NCBI GenBank assembly: GCA_903821635.1
Contig: CAIJLV010000014.1
Location: forward strand, 1-33,033
Source of the DNA: an uncultured Verrucomicrobiota bacterium
GTDB lineage: Bacteria; Verrucomicrobiota; Verrucomicrobiia; Limisphaerales; UBA9464
Reading direction: 5' to 3'
Length of the DNA: 33,033 nucleotides
In this document: piece by piece, positions 1 through 7,920 of the stretch
How positions within the stretch are numbered: position 1 is the stretch's first letter
Layout: every line of letters begins with the position of its first letter
Notes under the pieces: generated by a model
Told to the model about the DNA's origin: nothing
Databases searched by the model: none
The model's input: the letters and a program-made list of their open reading frames with translations, nothing else
Translations under genes and position numbers: made by a program

Positions 1-28
1 CTGCCGATCAAGATGCCGTTGGCGATGA
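1..28 (+). CDS. Possible C-terminal tail of upstream ABC-2 type permease (partial)
   Basis: In frame 2 the first 25 bases read Cys-Arg-Ser-Arg-Cys-Arg-Trp-Arg and then meet TGA at 26-28. GldF-type ABC-2 permeases that precede gldG genes often end in a short basic tail of the Arg-Arg-Trp-Arg kind, so this could be the last residues of such a permease. Only eight residues are visible, and the other two plus frames are also open here, so this is a context-based guess. Confidence 0.25.
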
Positions 29-92
29 TCAGGACCACGACAACCGCCAGGCAGGCCAAGATCAGAATGATCGAGGTCCTGTTCTGCGAACC

Positions 93-1973
93 ATGAAGAA
101 CTCCAAGTTCCGGACGCTCCTTTTCTCCACCGCCGGCGTGCTGCTGGTTTTCATCGCCCTAGCCGGCGCTAACCTGATGCTCAGACCCGTCCGGGTCCGC
201 GTCGATTTGACGGCCGATCGGTTGCACACCCTTTCTGACGGCACCAAGGCGATCTTGGCCAAGTTGGATGCGCCCATCCAAGTCCGCCTCTACGTCAGCC
301 AAGGCAAGGAGCGGATGCCGAACGCGATTCAACCCTACGTCCAACGGGTCGAGGACCTGCTGGCCGAATTCCAAGCCCAAGCGAAAGGGAATTTGGAGAT
401 CAAAAAATTCGATCCCGAACCCGATTCAGAGACGGAAGATTCCGCGAAAGTGGATGGAATTGAGCCCATCAGCCTCCAGCAGATGAGTGCCGAGCCGTTT
501 TACCTCGGATTGGCGGTTGAATACGCGCCGCAGAAGGTCGCCATTCCCTTCCTCTCGCCTCAACGTGAGAAACTGTTGGAATATGATCTCGCCCGCGCCA
601 TCACCCAGGTGCTTTCCACCAACAAGCCGGTCGTGGGCGTCATGTCGCCGCTGCCGGTGATGGGGGGCGTAAACCCGATGCAGATGCAAATGCAAATGGG
701 CCGCCCGCCGCAGCAGAGTGAACCTTGGGTTTTCGTCAATGAGCTCAAGCGCGACTTCGACGTGCAAACCGTCGGAATGGACGTTGAGAAGATCGATGAT
801 CACATCAAGGTGCTCGTGCTCTTGCACCCCAAGGACATCACGCCCAAGGCCGAGTTTGCCCTCGATCAATTCGTGCTCCGCGGTGGCAAATTGGTCGCCT
901 TTCTCGACGCACTCTGTTTGGCCGACAACCGGAATCCTAATCCGATGGGTTTCAATTTGGGAGGCGGCTCGACTCTGCCCAAGCTCCTCAAAAACTGGGG
1001 TTATGAATTCGACACTTCCAAAGTCGTCGCTGACCAAGACTACATGCGCGAATTGCAAGGTCGCGATGGTCGCCCTCAGTTAGTCCCTTCGTTCCTCTTC
1101 CTGAACGCCAACGCGATCAACCGCGACGATGCAGTCACCGGTCAATTGGACGATATTTGGTTACCGTTCGCGGGCGCGTTCACCGGCAAGGCAGCAGATG
1201 GGCTCAAGGCGGAGAGCCTCTTCCACTCGTCCAAGAATTCACAACTTACCGATGGGGTTACTTCCCAACTCAACGGCGCCAAGGTGGTGGACGAATTCCA
1301 AGCCAGCGGGATCGAATACAATCTTGGCCTGCGGTTGAGCGGCAAATTCAAAACCGCTTTTCCGGAGGGCGTCCCAGGCGAGACCAACGCGCCCGCGGGC
1401 GATGTGCTCAAGGAATCTAAGGGCGACGGCGCGGTTTACCTCGTCGGCGACGCCGACATGATGTCCGACCAATTCTCGGTCCGCGTCGATCAAATGTTCC
1501 GCACGGCCTACCCGCTCAACGGCAACCTGACGTTTATGCAAAACCTGATCGAACAAGCCACCGGGGATGCCAACTTGATCACCGTGCGCAGTCGCGCCTC
1601 GCTTCGCCGGCCGTTCACCGTCGTTCAGGAAATGGAAAGCAAAGCCCGCTTGGCTTACCAAACGAAGATCGAGTCGCTGGACAAACGCCTGCAGGATCTC
1701 CAAGCGAAACTCAACGACTTCCAGATCAAGAAGGAGGGAAACACCGCGAAGATCATTCTCACTTCGGAGCAGCAACAGGCGCTAAAGCAGATCAACCAAG
1801 AGCAGGCTGATACCCGCAAAGAATTGCGGAAAGAGCGCCGCAAATTGCGGTTGGATGTTGAAGCTTTAGAGAACCGCCTCAAGTGGCTCAACATTGCCGC
1901 CATGCCCCTTTTGATCACCGTAACTGGCATCGGCTTGGCCATCGCCCGCCGCAAACACACCTCGGCGAAGTAA
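93..1973 (+). CDS. GldG-like ABC transporter auxiliary protein
   Basis: This 626-residue protein fits the GldG / ABC-type uncharacterised transport family (PF09822-like). It has an N-terminal membrane helix at about residues 8-28, a long extracytoplasmic region with the 'RVDLTADRLHTLSDGT' opening typical of the family, a Met/Gln-rich patch (MQMQMQM) near residue 197, a Lys/Glu/Gln coiled coil at about 525-595, and a C-terminal membrane helix at about 602-619 followed by a basic tail. GldG proteins work with an ABC ATPase and a GldF-like permease. In Bacteroidetes they belong to the gliding/secretion apparatus; in other phyla their substrate is unknown. The DUF4340 gene downstream is the usual partner. 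The ATG at 93 puts the hydrophobic helix at the right distance from the N-terminus. Family is confident; substrate is unknown. Confidence 0.9.
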   Translation: MKNSKFRTLLFSTAGVLLVFIALAGANLMLRPVRVRVDLTADRLHTLSDGTKAILAKLDAPIQVRLYVSQGKERMPNAIQPYVQRVEDLLAEFQAQAKGNLEIKKFDPEPDSETEDSAKVDGIEPISLQQMSAEPFYLGLAVEYAPQKVAIPFLSPQREKLLEYDLARAITQVLSTNKPVVGVMSPLPVMGGVNPMQMQMQMGRPPQQSEPWVFVNELKRDFDVQTVGMDVEKIDDHIKVLVLLHPKDITPKAEFALDQFVLRGGKLVAFLDALCLADNRNPNPMGFNLGGGSTLPKLLKNWGYEFDTSKVVADQDYMRELQGRDGRPQLVPSFLFLNANAINRDDAVTGQLDDIWLPFAGAFTGKAADGLKAESLFHSSKNSQLTDGVTSQLNGAKVVDEFQASGIEYNLGLRLSGKFKTAFPEGVPGETNAPAGDVLKESKGDGAVYLVGDADMMSDQFSVRVDQMFRTAYPLNGNLTFMQNLIEQATGDANLITVRSRASLRRPFTVVQEMESKARLAYQTKIESLDKRLQDLQAKLNDFQIKKEGNTAKIILTSEQQQALKQINQEQADTRKELRKERRKLRLDVEALENRLKWLNIAAMPLLITVTGIGLAIARRKHTSAK

Positions 1974-2040
1974 CCTCGGCGTTCCTGAAACCTAATTGCG
2001 AAACCTTGCGCGGCCCGGGAGTCGCGCTCTCAAGACGAAG

Positions 2041-3234
2041 ATGAAAGCGAAGCAACTGACAATCTTGGTGCTCGCCGCGCTGGTGCTCGGCGGCGGTGGC
2101 CTGCTGGTGACGAAAAACCGCCAGTCGGAATTTGCGGACTCCAAGACCAACGTCGGCGGGCCGCTCCTCGGAGCGTTTGACCTGAACACCGTTTCTGGCC
2201 TGCGCCTCTCCCAAGGTTCCAACGTGGTAAACGTGGTAAAGTCGGGAGATGACTGGGTGGTCAAGGAGCGCGGAGGTTATCCAGCCAACTTTGAGGAGGT
2301 CCGTGGTTTGGTTCGCAAGTTGGCGGAACTGAAGGTCATCCAACCCGTCAAGGTGGGGGTCTCGCGCTTACCGCTGTTGGAGCTCACCAAAGACTCGGGA
2401 ATCCTCGTCGAGTTGGTCGATCAGGCAGGCAAGCAGCTCAAGTCGATCACTCTGGGAAAACAAATCACCGCTGGAGGTGGTGATGGTTCACCTTTCGGGA
2501 GCGGCGGCATGCCTAGCGGTCGTTACGTGCAAACTGGCCCCGGCCCCGAAAGCGTGGTGGTCGTAAATGATCCGTTGAGTGCTGCCAAGACCGACGCGGC
2601 GGAGTGGGTTTCCAAAGACTTCTTCAAAGTGGAGCAGCCCGTCAGCGTCGTGGTCGTCGGCACTTCGCCGACCAATAGCTTCACCCTGACCCGGACTAAT
2701 GAGTTTGCCGATTGGACGCTTGCTGCGTTGGAAGCCGGCGAGCAACTCGACAAAAACAAACTCTGGAGTTTCAACAGTCTCCTGAGCGCGCCGAGTTTTA
2801 ACGACTTGGTGCTCGCTCCGGACTTGGTCAAACTCGGCCTTGATCGTCCCACCAAGGCAATCATTAAGACCGCGGCTGGTTTTACCTATGAGGTCAAGTT
2901 GGGCCAACCGGAGGGGGAAGATTATCCGTTTCAATTTAGCGTCACGGCCGAGTTGAAGCGGCAACGTGAACCCGGCAAAGACGAGAAACCGGAAGACAAA
3001 ACCAAGCTCGATAAGGAATTTGCCGATAAACTCGCGCAACAAGAGCAGAAGCTGAAAGCCGAACAAGCGCTGGCCCCGTGGACTTACACGGTCAGTAAAT
3101 GGACAGTCGAAGCCTTGCTTAAAGGCCGACCGGAATTGCTCGCCGACAAAAAGGCGGCCGAGGGATTGCCCAGCCCAGCTTCGGCCGCCGAAACGTTGGG
3201 AATTGAACTGCCGACGGTTCCGGGTAAACCCTGA
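2041..3234 (+). CDS. DUF4340 domain-containing membrane-anchored protein
   Basis: This 397-residue protein has one N-terminal membrane helix at about residues 5-22 and a large extracytoplasmic domain with the DUF4340 pattern (SGLRLSQGSNVVNVVKSGDDWVV near the start). A charged Lys/Glu/Asp-rich insertion lies at about residues 305-345. A TTG at 1996 would add 15 residues, but the ATG at 2041 puts the helix directly at the N-terminus and is preferred. DUF4340 proteins commonly sit next to GldG-like genes and are thought to be accessory parts of the same ABC machinery. The gene lies 67 bp after the GldG-like gene on the same strand, so co-transcription is likely. No enzymatic motif is visible. 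Confidence 0.87.
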   Translation: MKAKQLTILVLAALVLGGGGLLVTKNRQSEFADSKTNVGGPLLGAFDLNTVSGLRLSQGSNVVNVVKSGDDWVVKERGGYPANFEEVRGLVRKLAELKVIQPVKVGVSRLPLLELTKDSGILVELVDQAGKQLKSITLGKQITAGGGDGSPFGSGGMPSGRYVQTGPGPESVVVVNDPLSAAKTDAAEWVSKDFFKVEQPVSVVVVGTSPTNSFTLTRTNEFADWTLAALEAGEQLDKNKLWSFNSLLSAPSFNDLVLAPDLVKLGLDRPTKAIIKTAAGFTYEVKLGQPEGEDYPFQFSVTAELKRQREPGKDEKPEDKTKLDKEFADKLAQQEQKLKAEQALAPWTYTVSKWTVEALLKGRPELLADKKAAEGLPSPASAAETLGIELPTVPGKP

Positions 3235-3237
3235 GCT

Positions 3238-3261
3238 CCTAGGTTATCGGGTTGACCTAGG
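3238..3261 (+). terminator. Hairpin just after the DUF4340 stop codon
   Basis: A perfect 7-bp inverted repeat (CCTAGGT at 3238-3244, ACCTAGG at 3255-3261) with a 10-nt loop begins 3 nt after the stop codon. There is no T-run behind it, so it may be an RNA-stabilising 3' hairpin or an imperfect terminator. Beyond it, 3262-3530 shows no gene that I can support. Confidence 0.35.
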
Positions 3262-3532
3262 TGGGTTCATTCCTAGCCGGTGGATTTACGGCCGAGAAAC
3301 CTACCGGCAATCAATCGCTCCGTCCCTAGCCACATTTTGTTGGGAGGGTCGTCATCTTAAGGCCACTGGGAGACTCCGCGGAAGCGGTCTGGGTGGGTAA
3401 AAAACACGCAGCATATCGAGAGGGGCTGCTGTTGGACTAGCGTCACTTTGCGAGCGGGGGACTTAGGGCGCGATTGCTGCTCCCAACCCTTAACCGATTC
3501 TTTCGCGAACTAAGGTGGCAGAAGTCACCCCC

Positions 3533-3568
3533 AAAAAACACGCCCGGAGAGAACCGATCTCCGGGCGT
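3533..3568 (-). terminator. Rho-independent terminator for the 31-residue microprotein gene
   Basis: A perfect 11-bp stem (plus-strand arms ACGCCCGGAGA at 3540-3550 and TCTCCGGGCGT at 3558-3568) with a 7-nt loop is followed, reading the minus strand, by six T residues (plus-strand A-run 3533-3538). This is a textbook intrinsic terminator. It lies 58 bp after the stop of the small minus-strand gene at 3627-3722 and supports that gene being transcribed as its own short unit. Confidence 0.85.
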
Positions 3569-3626
3569 TGCGAGTTGCTCAAAGGTTCCGATTCGGCAAA
3601 TTGCCGACGCGCCCTTGATGAGTGCT

Positions 3627-3722
3627 TCAAGTGCCCCGGCGGGACGTTGCGGGATCCGACTTGGGCTTCTCTTTTTTGGGTTTCTTGACTTCTTTTTTGT
3701 GACTGTTGCTGCCTTTGGCCAT
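3627..3722 (-). CDS. Lys-rich microprotein, 31 residues (MAKGSNSHKKEVKKPKKEKP... type)
   Basis: This short gene encodes 31 residues beginning MAKGSNSHKKEVKKPKKEKP. It is strongly basic, with 10 Lys and 2 Arg, and has no hydrophobic core, so it is probably disordered and might bind nucleic acid. The start is well supported: a Shine-Dalgarno AAGGA (plus-strand 3729-3733) lies 6 nt upstream of the ATG, which stands out in a window where few genes have one. A perfect intrinsic terminator follows at 3533-3568. I recall similar short 'MAKG.NSHKKE.KKPKK' hypothetical proteins from other bacteria, which is memory and not a search. A longer overlapping minus frame (3443-3844) runs through the terminator and is rejected. 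Function unknown. Confidence 0.75.
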   Translation of the reverse strand: MAKGSNSHKKEVKKPKKEKPKSDPATSRRGT

Positions 3723-3912
3723 TTTTGATCCTTCGTTAGTGTTCGCCGCCAACTACGCCGCTTTGGGCGAATTTTACAATACCAGAGACGCCTCGGTTTC
3801 TGGCCAAGTTCTTCCGCCCGTAGAGCCCGCTCAGGGTTCGCCAATCCTTGGTCGTGGTTTTGCCGGGCTTTGGGGCAGCTATGAACCGGTCAGGGCCAGC
3901 CGCGCAGTTGTG

Positions 3913-5025
3913 TCAGCTCCGTGGATGAAATGGGAAATCAGTATAGCCCCGTGAATCAGGGGCAGACCAGACCTTCATCTCGGCCGGAGGATTCAGCGGC
4001 CATCCATTGGCGAAGCGTTCCACGAGGTCCGGATTGCTCAAAAAGGGCCGGCCAAACGCGATAAGTTCGGCGTGGCCAGCGGCAATCGCGGCCTCGGCCG
4101 TTTGTTGGGTATAGCCGCAGTTGCCCATCAGTGGTCCGTCGAATACGGCGCGAAATTCAGGCAGTGTCATCGGCACGCCCTGTTCGTGAAACCCAAACGC
4201 CAAACCGTCCACGACATGCAAATAGGCTAAACCAAACGGGTTCAGTTGTTCGGCGACATACGTGAACGTCTCCCGAAAATCCGGAGAACCCATGTCATTG
4301 AAGTTTCCGTTGGGCGAAAGCCGCACCCCGATGCGCTCCGCCGGCCAAACGGTGCGGATGGCTTCTACGATTTCCCGGAGGAAGCGGAACCGGTTTTCGA
4401 CGCTACCGCCGTAACAATCGGTCCGCTGGTTCGTCTTCGACTGGAGGAACTGATCAATCAGGTAACCGTTGGCGGCGTGAATTTCTACGCCGTCGAACCC
4501 GGCGGCCTTCGCGCGCTCGGCAGCCCGGCGGTAATCCTCTACCACGGCGGTGACTTCTGCAGTCGCCAAGGCGCGCGGGGTTTCGTAGGGCAACTTGCCC
4601 TGCGGGGTGTGAATAGAGTCGCCGTTTAGTTTGACCGCGGAAGCTGACACGGCGGATTGCCCTTGGTGAAAGCTGCTGTGCGAGGCTCGGCCGAGATGCC
4701 AGAGCTGAATAAATATTGGCGTGCCCCGGGCGTGTAGGGCGGAGACGATTTTCTGCCAACCGATCGATTGGGCGTCGGTGTAAATCCCGGGTGAATCGAC
4801 CCAGCCGTTCGCTTGTTCTGAAATCGTGGTCGCCTCGGCGATGATGAGGCCGGCCGACGCGCGTTGGGTGTAATATTCCTCCATCAACTCGTTAGGCACG
4901 CGTTCACTGCCGGCGCGCGCACGGGTCAACGGGGCCATGACTACCCGGTTGCGTAAGCCCAGCCCGCGCAGGTCAAAACTGGAAAGCAGAGGGGAAGAAA
5001 CGGGTGCGGGCGGGGCGGGATTCAT
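3913..5025 (-). CDS. Old Yellow Enzyme family alkene reductase (NemA-like)
   Basis: This 370-residue FMN-dependent ene-reductase has the OYE TIM-barrel landmarks: VVMAPLTRARA near residues 28-38, the substrate-binding pair His183/Asn186 in EIHAANGYL, then YGGSVENR and the phosphate-binding region AFGRPFLSNPDLV near the C-terminus. Such enzymes reduce activated C=C bonds of enals, enones, maleimides and nitro compounds with NAD(P)H, usually as cytosolic detoxifying enzymes. The length matches the family. The gene stands alone on the minus strand, divergent from the acyltransferase genes at 5394, and no local regulator is adjacent. Family assignment is secure; the physiological substrate cannot be read from sequence. 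Confidence 0.95.
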   Translation of the reverse strand: MNPAPPAPVSSPLLSSFDLRGLGLRNRVVMAPLTRARAGSERVPNELMEEYYTQRASAGLIIAEATTISEQANGWVDSPGIYTDAQSIGWQKIVSALHARGTPIFIQLWHLGRASHSSFHQGQSAVSASAVKLNGDSIHTPQGKLPYETPRALATAEVTAVVEDYRRAAERAKAAGFDGVEIHAANGYLIDQFLQSKTNQRTDCYGGSVENRFRFLREIVEAIRTVWPAERIGVRLSPNGNFNDMGSPDFRETFTYVAEQLNPFGLAYLHVVDGLAFGFHEQGVPMTLPEFRAVFDGPLMGNCGYTQQTAEAAIAAGHAELIAFGRPFLSNPDLVERFANGWPLNPPAEMKVWSAPDSRGYTDFPFHPRS

Positions 5026-5393
5026 GCTGGGTTGGACGGTGATATTGTGCGGCGATTACGGGTTGGCCGAAAGCGGACCGCAAATCTCCGCACAGCCTAG
5101 CCGCCCCGGGTGGGTTTACCAGTCCGCCGCGCTTTGGGTTTTCCCCGCAAAATTGAACGTCAGCCCTTCCGGAGATGATCTGAGCACAACCGCCGCTCCG
5201 CGTAGCAAGGCGGTGAAGTTTCCGGATTTAACTGGGTTGCGAGTTTGATCTCCGAAGCTGAGGACAGCTAGAAAATGGTGCGGTTCTATGGGGCAGAGCG
5301 GCGGCGCTCACCGAGGGCTGGACTAGGGAATGCGGTGGAGTTTTGGTTTGGGATTGGCCGCCGCCGCGACAGCGTGGTTCCCTTCGCGTTGCA
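5026..5393. other. Intergenic region between divergent genes, nothing recognised
   Basis: This 368-bp gap separates the minus-strand OYE gene from the plus-strand acyltransferase pair and must hold both promoters. I see no convincing -35/-10 pair, inverted repeat or small gene with a ribosome binding site. A frame open from 5343 into the acyltransferase would begin with TTG and lacks family similarity before 5394. Confidence 0.5.
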
Positions 5394-6650
5394 ATGGCCT
5401 CCCCTGAAAATTCTCCGCTGGCCGAGCGAACGCCTTCGCCGGGCGATTCGCTCCCGGCGGCTGCCTCCGGCCGGTTGATGTCGCTCGATGCGCTTCGCGG
5501 TTTTGACATGCTGTGGATTATGGGCGGGGACTCAATCGGACACGCGGCGGCGGGGGTAGTGGCCGGGCCGGTTTCAAAGGCGATGGCTGACCAGTTAGAC
5601 CATGTCAGTTGGGAAGGGTTTCGATTCTACGACCTGATCTTTCCGCTGTTTGTGTTTATGGCGGGTGTATCCCTCGTGTTTTCGTTGGGCAAAGCGCTGG
5701 AGAAGCACGGACGGGACGCCGCGTTGGTCCGACTGTTCCGTCGTTCCTTGGTGCTTTATTTGGTGGGCATTTTTTATTACGGCGGCCTTTCGACCCCGTT
5801 GAGCGACCTCCGGTTGCTGGGCGTGCTCCAGCGGATCGCGATCGCTTATTTCATGGCGGGTTCGTTGTTCCTCCTCTTTAAGACGCGGACTTTGGTCATC
5901 ACTGCGGGGGCGATTTTGTTGGGGTATTGGGCGGTGTTGGCGTGGACGCCGGTGCGGGATGTGAACCTCGAAAAGAAGGCGCTGGCCGAGGCCATGCAAA
6001 GTGTTGGCGCGACGAATCGGCAGGCATTTTATCGGGCCACGACGAACTATGTGCGCGGTAGTTACGCCGAAGGTCGCAACGTCGTGAACCACTTCGATTT
6101 CCAATTCCTGCCGCTGCGCAAGTGGGATGGAAATTATGATCCAGAAGGCGTGCTTAGCACTATTCCGGCGGTCGTGACGTGTTTGTTGGGTGTGTTTGTC
6201 GGATTGTTTTTCCGCGATTCCAAACGGACGCCCACTGAACAGGCTTTGCGCTTAGCGGCAGCCGGCGTGGCGCTGGTGGTGGCCGGCCACCTTTGGGGGG
6301 TGGGTTTCCCCGTCATCAAAAAATTGTGGACCTCGTCTTACGTGCTGGTAGCCGGGGGGTGGAGCTGCCTGCTGCTCGCGGGTTTTTACTACGTTATCGA
6401 CGTGCGCCAGTGGCGGGGTTGGTGTTCGCCGCTGCTCTGGGTCGGCATGAATTCGATTGCCGTCTATCTCGCCAGCAACGTGGTCAATTTTGACCAATTG
6501 GCCACCCGCCTGCTCGGCGGCAATGTAAAGGCCGGTCTAGATTCCCTCCTGCCCGGCTTGGGCGGACTGCTGATTTCAGTCCTCGGCATTGTCTTGGTGG
6601 TCTGGCTCGCCCGCACCCTTTACCGCCGCAACCTTTTCCTCCGCATTTGA
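5394..6650 (+). CDS. Heparan-alpha-glucosaminide N-acetyltransferase-like membrane protein, copy 1
   Basis: This 418-residue polytopic membrane protein belongs to the HGSNAT/COG4299 (DUF5009) acyltransferase family. It shows the family opening 'RLMSLDALRGFDMLWI' at about residues 28-43, the 'HVSWEGFRFYDLIFPLFVF' block whose His corresponds to the proposed catalytic His of HGSNAT, 'LGVLQRIAIAY', and 'KKLWTSSYVLVAGGW' late in the chain, with about ten hydrophobic helices. Lysosomal HGSNAT moves acetyl from acetyl-CoA across a membrane onto terminal glucosamine; bacterial homologues probably acylate extracytoplasmic sugars or glycans. The start is placed at the ATG at 5394; an ATG nearer the first motif is possible. 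Seven bases separate it from a paralogue, which implies a tandem duplication and co-transcription. Confidence 0.88.
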   Translation: MASPENSPLAERTPSPGDSLPAAASGRLMSLDALRGFDMLWIMGGDSIGHAAAGVVAGPVSKAMADQLDHVSWEGFRFYDLIFPLFVFMAGVSLVFSLGKALEKHGRDAALVRLFRRSLVLYLVGIFYYGGLSTPLSDLRLLGVLQRIAIAYFMAGSLFLLFKTRTLVITAGAILLGYWAVLAWTPVRDVNLEKKALAEAMQSVGATNRQAFYRATTNYVRGSYAEGRNVVNHFDFQFLPLRKWDGNYDPEGVLSTIPAVVTCLLGVFVGLFFRDSKRTPTEQALRLAAAGVALVVAGHLWGVGFPVIKKLWTSSYVLVAGGWSCLLLAGFYYVIDVRQWRGWCSPLLWVGMNSIAVYLASNVVNFDQLATRLLGGNVKAGLDSLLPGLGGLLISVLGIVLVVWLARTLYRRNLFLRI

Positions 6651-6657
6651 TCTGGCC

Positions 6658-7920
6658 ATGAGTGAAACCTCCCAAGACCGGTCTGAAACCGGGAAACCGC
6701 AGCGCAAATGGCGGCGAAAGAAGACGGGGCAGTTGCCAGATCGCCTGATGTCGGTGGATGCCCTTCGGGGCTTCGACATGTTCTGGATCGTCGGCGCCGG
6801 TTATCTGTTTTCGGCAATCGACAGTTGGAGCGATTCCAAGTTCTGGACCTTGGTCAAAACGCAACTGACGCATGTGGAATGGGAGGGCTTGCGGTTCTAT
6901 GACCTGATTTTCCCGCTCTTCGTCTTCATTGTCGGCGTCTCGATCGTCTTGTCGCTGCAGAAGGCAGTGGTCAAACACGGCCGGTTGGCGTGTGCGCGGA
7001 AAGTGATCCTGCGTGGCGCTCTTCTCTTTGCAGTGGGGCTGTTTTACTCAGGTGGTTTTAGCCAGCTATGGCCCGACATTCGGGTGCTGGGCGTGTTGCA
7101 GCGGATCGCACTGTGTTACACGGCAGCGGGGTTGTTGTTTCTCGCCTTCCGGGCGCGCTGGCTGGTGGTGATTAGCTCGGTGTTGTTGTTGGGCTACTGG
7201 CTGGTCATGTGGCGGGTCGATATTCGGGACATCCGCATGACGCCCGCGGCAATGGCTGAACTGGCGGAACAAAAAGGCACCACCAACACGGTGGAATTGT
7301 TTCAGCAAACCGAAGAGACGATCTACGGCCAGTTCGAGCCCGGCTACAACGTGGCCAACCACTTCGATTTTAAGTTTTTGCCCGGGAAACTCTACGACAC
7401 CTACTGGGACCCGGAAGGCATGCTGAGCACCTTCCCGGCAATCGTGACGTGCCTGCTAGGCGTGCTCTCCGGGATTTGGCTGCTCCGAGATACGCGGACG
7501 CCCGGTTGGCGCGCCGTGTTGCTCATCGTCGCTGGCAGCCTGCTGTTTTCGGCCGGTTGGGCGTGGAGTCTCCATTTCCCCGTGGTGAAGAAGCTGTGGA
7601 CTTCGTCGTTTGTGTTGGCGGCGGGCGGTTACAGCATGGTGCTTTTGGGGGTGTTCTTCCAAGTCGTGGACGTGTGGCGCATCCAGCGCTGGTGCCAGCC
7701 GTTTGTGTGGGTCGGCAGCAATGCCATCACCTTGTATCTTGCCGCGCAAATCGTCGGCTACCGCAAGCTCGCGGAGCGCTTCGTGGGCGGCGACGTCAGA
7801 GATTGGCTCAACGCGCAGAGCAAAGGCGTCGGCGAGGTCGTGCTCGCGCTGGGGGCGCTGTTGGTGATGTTGCTTTTCGCCCGCTTTCTTTATCGGCGGA
7901 ACATTTTCATCCGCTTGTGA
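6658..7920 (+). CDS. Heparan-alpha-glucosaminide N-acetyltransferase-like membrane protein, copy 2
   Basis: This 420-residue paralogue of the preceding gene has the same blocks in the same order: 'RLMSVDALRGFDMFWIVGAG', 'HVEWEGLRFYDLIFPLFVF' with the putative catalytic His kept, 'VLGVLQRIALCY', 'NVANHFDFKFLPGK', 'YWDPEGMLSTFPAIVTCLL' and 'KKLWTSSFVLAAGGYS'. A charged N-terminal tail (about residues 1-28, Arg/Lys-rich) is longer than in copy 1. The ATG at 6658 follows the stop of copy 1 by 7 bp. The next gene starts at a GTG overlapping this stop codon, so translation is probably coupled. Both copies keep the motifs, so they may act on different substrates or form a heteromer; this is inference. 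Confidence 0.88.
   Translation: MSETSQDRSETGKPQRKWRRKKTGQLPDRLMSVDALRGFDMFWIVGAGYLFSAIDSWSDSKFWTLVKTQLTHVEWEGLRFYDLIFPLFVFIVGVSIVLSLQKAVVKHGRLACARKVILRGALLFAVGLFYSGGFSQLWPDIRVLGVLQRIALCYTAAGLLFLAFRARWLVVISSVLLLGYWLVMWRVDIRDIRMTPAAMAELAEQKGTTNTVELFQQTEETIYGQFEPGYNVANHFDFKFLPGKLYDTYWDPEGMLSTFPAIVTCLLGVLSGIWLLRDTRTPGWRAVLLIVAGSLLFSAGWAWSLHFPVVKKLWTSSFVLAAGGYSMVLLGVFFQVVDVWRIQRWCQPFVWVGSNAITLYLAAQIVGYRKLAERFVGGDVRDWLNAQSKGVGEVVLALGALLVMLLFARFLYRRNIFIRL

Noticed and set aside
1..92. Hydrophobic minus-strand frame (ILILACLAVVVVLIIAN) at the left edge, possibly a divergent membrane gene
   Set aside because: No ATG, GTG or TTG lies at the head of this frame before it enters the GldG coding region, so it is probably a chance antisense reading.
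3443..3844. 133-residue minus-strand open frame over the microprotein gene
   Set aside because: It runs through the perfect intrinsic terminator at 3533-3568, has no family look and is out of frame with the gene that has the SD sequence.
7449..7916. Upstream extension of the binding-protein frame into the second acyltransferase
   Set aside because: The extension overlaps a conserved coding gene and reads as Arg/Pro/Gly-rich noise; the signal peptide starts at the GTG at 7917.
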